Shown one piece after another: positions 7,195 through 11,658 of a stretch of 11,658 bases of DNA. The notes beneath the pieces are model-generated. The model had not been told where the DNA came from and did not search any database. It saw only the letters and a program-made list of their open reading frames with translations. Source of the DNA: an uncultured Clostridia bacterium. Its GTDB lineage: Bacteria > Bacillota > Clostridia > Oscillospirales > Acutalibacteraceae. The stretch covers positions 1 to 11,658 of the forward strand of contig CAMFTS010000030.1 in the NCBI GenBank assembly GCA_945988915.1. The letters are read 5' to 3'. Positions within the stretch are counted from its first letter, which is position 1; every line of letters begins with the position of its first letter. The translations under genes and the position numbers were made by a program.

Positions 7195-7710
7195 TTATTT
7201 TTTCATCTCAATAGTTCTTGTCTTTTCGCCAAGAGAGAATGTAACTGAACTGTCGGTAATTGATTCAACGAGCCACTCTGAAGAACCTACATAATCGCCG
7301 ACCTGAAGATTGTAAGAAGCGTATGGAGTCTGAACTATTGCAGTCCAATAACCGTCGGAGTTATACACCATACCTGTAATCTTTGCATTAGCGATGACAT
7401 CTTCTGCAAAGGGATCTATTCCCTCCGAAACAGCCTCGCCTTCTTTTCTTTCAATTTCCGGAAGGACTGCCACTGCCTGACCTGCAACGTTATTTCCTTC
7501 ATCGAGTTCTGTATCTGTGGTTGCGCCTGAAATAATAATCAGAACTGCAACTATAACTGCTATCATAACAACAAGAGCGGGCAATATAATTTTCATCTTT
7601 GGATTTTTATCAAAGAAAGCTGTAACAGCACTGCCTTTTCTTGCGTCCTTTTTGCTTCCGCCGGATTTTAATTTGGCAAACAAATCCTTTATGTCCATAT
7701 TTTTATCCAT
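7195..7710 (-). CDS. PilP/GspC-like membrane-anchored pilus protein
   Basis: The 171-residue product has a charged cytoplasmic tail (1-38), one strong membrane helix (about 40-61), an acidic linker with a DPFAE motif (99-103), and a small beta-rich domain (about 108-168, including ITGMVYNSDGYWTAIV, LQVGDYVGSSEWLVESI and VTFSLGEKTRTIEM). DPF followed by a short beta domain with a G-D-x-(V/I) turn is the arrangement of PilP and of the GspC homology region, which contact PilN/PilO and the secretin N0 domain. PilP in Gram-negative bacteria is a lipoprotein; here no lipobox is visible and a membrane helix anchors it, more as in GspC. ATG at 7708-7710 with GGAGG 9 nt upstream. It is first in the operon, directly before the secretin-N-like gene, the expected partner. 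Family-level similarity is weak, so the role rests on architecture plus context. Confidence 0.75.
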   Translation of the reverse strand: MDKNMDIKDLFAKLKSGGSKKDARKGSAVTAFFDKNPKMKIILPALVVMIAVIVAVLIIISGATTDTELDEGNNVAGQAVAVLPEIERKEGEAVSEGIDPFAEDVIANAKITGMVYNSDGYWTAIVQTPYASYNLQVGDYVGSSEWLVESITDSSVTFSLGEKTRTIEMKK

Positions 7711-7825
7711 ACAACTGAACCTCCAGATTATATTCTATTCTAAATAAAATTACGCTCAATTACTGTACAAAACACCCATGGAGTGTCGCTTAAATTGCAA
7801 AAGGGTGCACTTATACACATATTTA
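7711..7825 (-). promoter_or_regulatory. Untranslated leader of the pilus operon
   Basis: About 115 nt separate the predicted start site from the first ATG. Read on the minus strand it contains a small hairpin ACACTC-CAT-GGGTGT (7772-7786, with one G-U pair) followed by TTTT. A CACCC at 7803-7807 could instead pair with the same GGGTG (7773-7777), so two mutually exclusive folds are possible. I do not recognise a c-di-GMP-I riboswitch core (no GCAAAGCC-type segment) or any other known riboswitch. Confidence 0.4.
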
Positions 7826-7831
7826 TAGTTT

Positions 7832-7860
7832 ATTTTATAACAAATTCTTTATATAGTCAA
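7832..7860 (-). promoter_or_regulatory. Sigma-A promoter of the type IV pilus operon
   Basis: On the minus strand, TTGACT (7855-7860) and TAAAAT (7832-7837) are separated by exactly 17 nt, a near-consensus -35/-10 pair. Transcription would start near 7825. An A/T-tract region upstream (7866-7890) could act as an UP element. It is the only convincing promoter between the upstream kinase terminator and the first pilus gene, so it probably drives the entire cluster. Confidence 0.72.
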
Positions 7861-7892
7861 CAATTATCAAACAAAAATCGAAATTTTTTTGC

Positions 7893-7919
7893 TATATTTG
7901 TTTTCCGCAAACAAATATA
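7893..7919. repeat. Perfect 11-bp inverted repeat upstream of the pilus promoter
   Basis: TATATTTGTTT (7893-7903) and AAACAAATATA (7909-7919) are perfect reverse complements around TCCGC. The repeat lies about 33 bp upstream of the -35 box. The minus-strand sequence after it is A-rich (GCAAAAAAATTT), so it does not fit a terminator in the direction of the neighbouring genes. A binding site for a dimeric regulator is possible, but AT-rich palindromes also arise by chance. Confidence 0.5.
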
Positions 7920-7954
7920 AAGATATTTCATTAAAGATTATGTTATACAGGCCG

Positions 7955-7986
7955 TAAAAAATACCCGTGTGATATTCTCACACGGG
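7955..7986 (-). terminator. Rho-independent terminator of the tyrosine-kinase gene
   Basis: CCCGTGTGA (7964-7972) pairs perfectly with TCACACGGG (7978-7986) around a 5-nt loop. On the minus strand the stem is followed by TATTTTTTAC (7954-7963), a proper T-tract. It lies 16 bp after the stop codon of the gene at 8003-9472, closing that unit before the pilus operon. Confidence 0.88.
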
Positions 7987-8002
7987 ATATAATACTGACA
8001 TT

Positions 8003-9472
8003 TTACTGTGTTTTACTTCTTCTGCGCTGCTTTACACTTTCGCTGTCATAGCCGTAACCATAGCTGTTTCTTCTGCCGTATAAAGACGGTTTTGACATAC
8101 CGTTCTCAGAATTATTAAATATACAGCCGATAATTTCTGTTCCTGAGTTATCAAAGTTTTCAATAGCTCTCTTTATTCTTCTTGCCGAAGCGAAATCCTG
8201 CTTAACAACAAGGACAATTGTGTCTGAATATGCTGCAAGAATTGATGCGTCTGCAAGCAATCCGCACGGAGCGGTATCAATAATAATATAATCGAACTCT
8301 TTTCTGGCTTCTTCAATGATTTCTTCCATCTTAGGCGAAGAAAGGATTTCAGCAGAATTTTCAACAGCCTTGTTTGAAACAAGGACAAAAAGCTGATATT
8401 TTTCCGAGTACTTAATTGATTCCTTAAGAGTTTTCTTGCCCGATACTATACCGCAAACGCCTTCATCATCAGTAGCAGAAAATCCTAAAGTTTTTGCAAC
8501 CGACGGCTTTCTCAGGTCAGCGTCAATAAGAAGAACCGATTTGCCGTTCTGTGCAAGTGAAAGCGCAATATTTGTGGCACTTGTTGTTTTACCCTCATTT
8601 TCCATTGCACTTGAAACAATAATAACTTTGTAATCATTTCTTGAAGCGGCGTGCTCAATCTTTGTTCTGATAAGCTTATGCGATTCAATAAATGAGAAGC
8701 CTGAGCGCTTATCTGTAATAAGGATTCCTTGTTTTGAATCATCCTTTTTGGATTTCTTGCCTACTCTGCCGATAACGCCGAGTAGCTTTATGCCGAGCTT
8801 GTTCGTAATATCTTCGGAATTTTTAATTGTATCCTTAAAGATAACAGCCATAACTATAAAAAGACAAGCTGCAAATGCGCCTACAATAAAACCTAAAAGC
8901 GTATATATAATACTGCTTCTGTCCGCATTTGGTTTTTCAGGCATCAACGGAGGGTCGATAACCGTCAGCGAAGTATTCGGAAACGCAGCTTCAATAGCGC
9001 TTGAATAATTCTGAACATATGCGTTTGCGATACCGTATGACACCTTCGGATCTGTTGTTGTAACGGTCAAGTAAATAATAGCTGTTTCTTCAACAGAATT
9101 AACAGACACATATTTTTTTATATCTTCAGGAGTTACTTTGTATCCGCATGAATTTGCAACAGCTGTTGAAAGCTCGGTTGTAGTGAAAACATATTTAAAG
9201 CTTTCAGCAAGTGAAACCGAAGCGCTCAAGTCAGAGGATGTCTGACCGGCAACCGTAATAGCCTGCGACTTGTTACTTGCAATAAACATAATCTGTGAAG
9301 AATAGTTTTCAACATAAGATGCCTTAGCAACAGCAAAGCCAAGCAAAGCACAAATGACAGCAGATAAAGCGATTGCCCACCACTTGTCAATAAGCTTTTT
9401 AGCATACATTAAAGCCGTATCAAGACTAAGACCTTCCTCATATTCTTTTTTAGGCTCAGAATAATAGTTCAT
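8003..9472 (-). CDS. Fused Wzz/CpsC-type chain-length regulator and BY-tyrosine kinase
   Basis: This single 489-residue protein joins the membrane co-polymerase domain and the bacterial tyrosine (BY) kinase that together control capsule or exopolysaccharide chain length and export. Wzz part: membrane helices at about 31-51 and 188-212 flank an outside domain, with the Pro-rich PPLMPEKPN (174-182) before the second helix. Kinase part: Walker A region VSSAMENEGKTT (286-297), Walker A' VLLIDADLRKP (313-323) and Walker B YIIIDTAP (395-402). The C-terminus has a tyrosine cluster (Tyr465, 471, 473, 475), the usual autophosphorylation tail, then a basic end. Firmicutes often encode these halves as separate CpsC and CpsD proteins; here they are fused, as in proteobacterial Wzc. 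The ATG at 9470-9472 follows AGGAAGAGG. It has its own promoter and terminator, so it is a single-gene unit; no phosphatase or glycosyltransferase gene adjoins it in the window. Confidence 0.94.
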   Translation of the reverse strand: MNYYSEPKKEYEEGLSLDTALMYAKKLIDKWWAIALSAVICALLGFAVAKASYVENYSSQIMFIASNKSQAITVAGQTSSDLSASVSLAESFKYVFTTTELSTAVANSCGYKVTPEDIKKYVSVNSVEETAIIYLTVTTTDPKVSYGIANAYVQNYSSAIEAAFPNTSLTVIDPPLMPEKPNADRSSIIYTLLGFIVGAFAACLFIVMAVIFKDTIKNSEDITNKLGIKLLGVIGRVGKKSKKDDSKQGILITDKRSGFSFIESHKLIRTKIEHAASRNDYKVIIVSSAMENEGKTTSATNIALSLAQNGKSVLLIDADLRKPSVAKTLGFSATDDEGVCGIVSGKKTLKESIKYSEKYQLFVLVSNKAVENSAEILSSPKMEEIIEEARKEFDYIIIDTAPCGLLADASILAAYSDTIVLVVKQDFASARRIKRAIENFDNSGTEIIGCIFNNSENGMSKPSLYGRRNSYGYGYDSESVKQRRRSKTQ

Positions 9473-9514
9473 CTTATTTTCCTCTTCCTTGTGTATAAAT
9501 CACATACATTTGTA

Positions 9515-9543
9515 ATTATAGCAGATAAAAAGCGAATATACAA
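9515..9543 (-). promoter_or_regulatory. Sigma-A promoter of the tyrosine-kinase gene
   Basis: On the minus strand TTGTAT (9538-9543) and a perfect TATAAT (9515-9520) are 17 nt apart, and TGC just before the -10 gives an extended -10. The predicted start near 9508 leaves a leader of about 36 nt. The -35 box begins only 8 bp after the stop codon of the ABC transporter gene; I see no terminator between them, so some read-through from upstream is likely. Confidence 0.78.
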
Positions 9544-9551
9544 CTAAAAGT

Positions 9552-11228
9552 TTATCTGTCTTCCAAATTTCTTATTGTGATACTTTTGTCTTCGATTTTT
9601 AATTCCTTATCGCAGATTTTATAAGCGGTAGTCTTATGCGAAATAATTATACAAGTCTTTTCTTTCAGCTTTCTTATATTATCAAGAAGCTTAAGCTCAG
9701 TAGCTTCGTCAAGTGCCGAGGTAGCTTCGTCCAGAAGCATTATGGGAGCATGCGTCAAGATAGCCCTTGCAATAGCAAGTCTTTGAATTTGACCTTCCGA
9801 AAGCCCGTGTCCGCTTTCAAGAAGCACCGTATCAAGTCCCAAAGGAAGCTCATTAATAAAATCTGCCGCACAGCTTATTTCGGCCGCTTTCATAATTTCT
9901 TCGTCTGTCGCATTCTCGTTTACGAATCTTATGTTATCTCTTATCGTGCCGCTGAAAAGCATATTTCCCTGCGGTACATAGGCGAACAGAGGTCTTGTAT
10001 ATTTGTCAACGCAATAATCATTGTCGCGTGTCTTAAGGTAAATTTTACCCGAATCCGGCGGGATAACTCCTACCAAAAGCTTAAATAATGTGCTTTTTCC
10101 GATTCCTGAAATCCCGGATATAACAACAAAATCATTTTTATTTATATTAAAACATCCGTTTTTAAGTACAACATCCCTGTCGTAACTGAAGTCAACATTG
10201 TCAAAGCATATGCTTTCAAGCTTTTCATATATTTCCTGAGTGTCAACCTCAGGACTGTTCGTCGCCTTACTGCTGTCTGAATTTTCTATTTCAATAATTC
10301 TTTCGGCAGATGCAAGCATTGAATAATACTGAGGAACGATACCTGAAAGAGATGTAAACGGCACTTGAACCTGATTGATAAGCTGCATAATTGCAGTAAG
10401 CGTACCGAAAGTTATGCTCCCTGCACAAAGCCTTAATCCGCTCCATGCAAGACCGAACAAATAACCTAATGAAAATGCCGAGGAAAATCCGAGATTTGCA
10501 AAAATAGACCAACGGTTTTTTCTGACCTTAGCATCGTAATTGTCCATCTGAAGTTTTTCGGACTTTTCTTTCATCTTTCTGCCGACGCCGAAAATTTTTA
10601 TTACAAGTATGCTTTCGATGGCTTCCTGCATAAACGAGCGGACTTTTCCGTCGGTTTCCTGGACAGCTCTGTGAAGCTTTTTCATTGAACCGCGGAATAC
10701 TCTTGTAAAAACAAAAAGAGCAATTCCTGCCGCAAGAAAGAGCAAAGCAAATAATTTATCAAGATAGAACAAAACAGCAAATGCGCAAACAAGTCTTGTA
10801 ACCGTTGCAACTATGCTCGGAACAATAGTGGTTACCGCCTGACTTACAATGTTAATATCGCTCGTAAGCCTCGTCATAAGCTCGCCGCTGTGATACTCGC
10901 TTATTTTAAGAAAGTCTTTTTTCAGTATGTTTGAAAACAAATCGGTTTTATATTTCATTTCGAGTCTTCCCGAAACTCTTATTTCAACCGCCTTGCTTGC
11001 AAGCTTAAGCGCAATTTGCAGGACAATGATTACGAACAGAAAAACAACATATTTAATAAGTGTATTTTTTTCACCTTTCTGCGCCGCATCAATTATCAGC
11101 TTCGCAAAAACAGCCATAGAAACACCGCAAGCGGAAAACAAAGCGTCAAAGATAACCAATGACACTAAGCCGGGTAATTCTTTTTTAGAATTAGCCTTTA
11201 TCCAATTTAAAGCGGTGGACTGTTTCAT
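9552..11228 (-). CDS. ABC exporter, fused membrane and ATPase domains
   Basis: A 558-residue half-transporter of the type I exporter fold, expected to work as a homodimer. Membrane domain at about 15-310, with hydrophobic segments near 20-45, 57-77, 132-155, 158-175 and 245-270. The ATPase domain (about 338-558) has Walker A GISGIGKST (372-380), Q-loop YVPQGNMLFSGTIRDNI (418-434), signature LSEGQIQR (476-483), Walker B IMLLDEATSALD (496-507) and the H-loop His531 (IIISHK). The signature reads LSEGQ instead of LSGGQ. There is no N-terminal C39 peptidase domain, so it does not cleave a double-glycine leader itself. The ATG (11226-11228) overlaps the TGA of the upstream S24/S26 peptidase by 4 bases, which implies coupled translation and joint function. 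The substrate is unknown: a processed peptide, lipid or drug are all possible; the peptidase partner makes a peptide slightly more likely. Confidence 0.93.
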   Translation of the reverse strand: MKQSTALNWIKANSKKELPGLVSLVIFDALFSACGVSMAVFAKLIIDAAQKGEKNTLIKYVVFLFVIIVLQIALKLASKAVEIRVSGRLEMKYKTDLFSNILKKDFLKISEYHSGELMTRLTSDINIVSQAVTTIVPSIVATVTRLVCAFAVLFYLDKLFALLFLAAGIALFVFTRVFRGSMKKLHRAVQETDGKVRSFMQEAIESILVIKIFGVGRKMKEKSEKLQMDNYDAKVRKNRWSIFANLGFSSAFSLGYLFGLAWSGLRLCAGSITFGTLTAIMQLINQVQVPFTSLSGIVPQYYSMLASAERIIEIENSDSSKATNSPEVDTQEIYEKLESICFDNVDFSYDRDVVLKNGCFNINKNDFVVISGISGIGKSTLFKLLVGVIPPDSGKIYLKTRDNDYCVDKYTRPLFAYVPQGNMLFSGTIRDNIRFVNENATDEEIMKAAEISCAADFINELPLGLDTVLLESGHGLSEGQIQRLAIARAILTHAPIMLLDEATSALDEATELKLLDNIRKLKEKTCIIISHKTTAYKICDKELKIEDKSITIRNLEDR

Positions 11229-11658
11229 TTTTTCAACTTTCCCTTTACTTTAACAATATACCCTCTGACCGGTCTTAAAAACACCCATACTCTGCAATAC
11301 AGCTTATAAGCGGGTGAGTCAACCGACACTCTTTTCTTTTTCCTGTTTATTGCACAGACTATGCCGATAATCTGTTCTTTTTTGACGCCTTCTTCGACCG
11401 CCCACTGATTATCACCGCAGGCTGTGAATGTATCACCGTTTACCCCAATGACTCTGTGCAGAACATAGTGGCCGTCGCTTCGTTTATACAACGGAATATC
11501 ATATTTTTTTAAATTCCCGTCAAAAGCCTTTAAGATAACCGTATCCCTGCCCTCGACAAGCAGCGGCAGCATACTTGTTCCGTTAAAATTTATCTCAAAG
11601 GTGCCGCCGGATTTAAGTTTTTCCTCAATAACAGGAATTAAATCTTCAAGCCTATATC
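11225..11658 (-). CDS. S24/S26-family (signal-peptidase-like) serine peptidase, 5' end outside the window
   Basis: The reading frame is open to the window edge; 143 further complete codons are visible. They contain the box-B-like motif NGTSMLPLL with the expected catalytic Ser encoded at 11573-11575, then YVLHRVIGVNGD with a His (11456-11458) that may replace the usual Lys in a Ser-His dyad, and a GDN motif as in box E of type I signal peptidases. The ATG at 11570-11572 lies inside the catalytic motif, directly after the Ser, so it cannot be the real start; no plausible start is visible between it and the edge. I see no clear strong membrane helix in the visible part. It overlaps the ABC exporter gene by 4 bases (ATGA). 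Small S24/S26 peptidases beside ABC transporters are known from Firmicute peptide or envelope loci. Whether it processes a peptide exported by its partner is inference. Confidence 0.85.
   Translation of the reverse strand, partial: YRLEDLIPVIEEKLKSGGTFEINFNGTSMLPLLVEGRDTVILKAFDGNLKKYDIPLYKRSDGHYVLHRVIGVNGDTFTACGDNQWAVEEGVKKEQIIGIVCAINRKKKRVSVDSPAYKLYCRVWVFLRPVRGYIVKVKGKLKK

Noticed and set aside
7750..7825. Short upstream ORFs in the pilus leader (7 and about 26 codons)
   Set aside because: Neither has a ribosome binding site, and the longer one would start only a few bases after the predicted transcription start.
7711..7960. c-di-GMP-I (GEMM) riboswitch in the pilus leader
   Set aside because: The conserved GCAAAGCC-type core and the expected paired stems are absent.
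11570..11572. ATG as start of a 115-residue peptidase gene
   Set aside because: It falls just after the catalytic Ser of the GTSMLP motif, and the frame stays open to the window edge with conserved sequence upstream, so the gene is longer and truncated by the window.
1..11658. CRISPR array, tRNA/rRNA, insertion sequence or attachment site
   Set aside because: No regularly spaced direct repeats, no RNA gene signatures and no transposase or integrase reading frame seen on either strand.

Overview
All the genes I can support in this window lie on the minus strand, so the transcription order runs from high to low coordinates. The DNA is AT-rich, with strong AGGAGG-type ribosome binding sites, GTG/TTG starts mixed with ATG, and sigma-A-like promoters. 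This suggests a Clostridia-type Firmicute (gut Ruminococcaceae/Oscillospiraceae style). That assignment is inference; no species can be named from the sequence.

There are three blocks. (1) 11658-9552: the 3' part of an S24/S26 (signal-peptidase-like) serine peptidase, overlapping by 4 bases an ABC exporter with a fused membrane domain and ATPase. Such pairs occur in peptide maturation/export or envelope loci. (2) 9472-8003: a single-gene unit with its own promoter and a rho-independent terminator. It encodes a one-piece Wzz-like chain-length regulator plus BY-type tyrosine kinase for capsule or exopolysaccharide. (3) 7710-1: a type IV pilus operon in the order PilP/GspC-like protein, LysM/secretin-N-domain protein, PilT, PilC, PilM, PilN, PilO-like protein, PilB (cut by the window edge). 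It is preceded by a good sigma-A promoter with a leader of about 115 nt and an upstream 11-bp inverted repeat.

The pilus genes work together as follows. PilB (extension) and PilT (retraction) are cytoplasmic ATPases that drive the membrane platform PilC. PilM, PilN and PilO form the cytoplasm-to-surface alignment complex, and the PilP-like protein would extend it outward. The most unusual component is the 577-residue protein at 5404-7137. It has a LysM peptidoglycan-binding domain followed by a string of secretin N0/N1-type (ring-building-motif-like) modules, but no secretin outer-membrane barrel. With a PilP/GspC-like partner next to it, this looks like a pilus passage or collar built for a thick cell wall rather than for an outer membrane. 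It is the best candidate here for an undescribed system. Prepilin genes and the prepilin peptidase are not in the window; they may lie beyond position 1.
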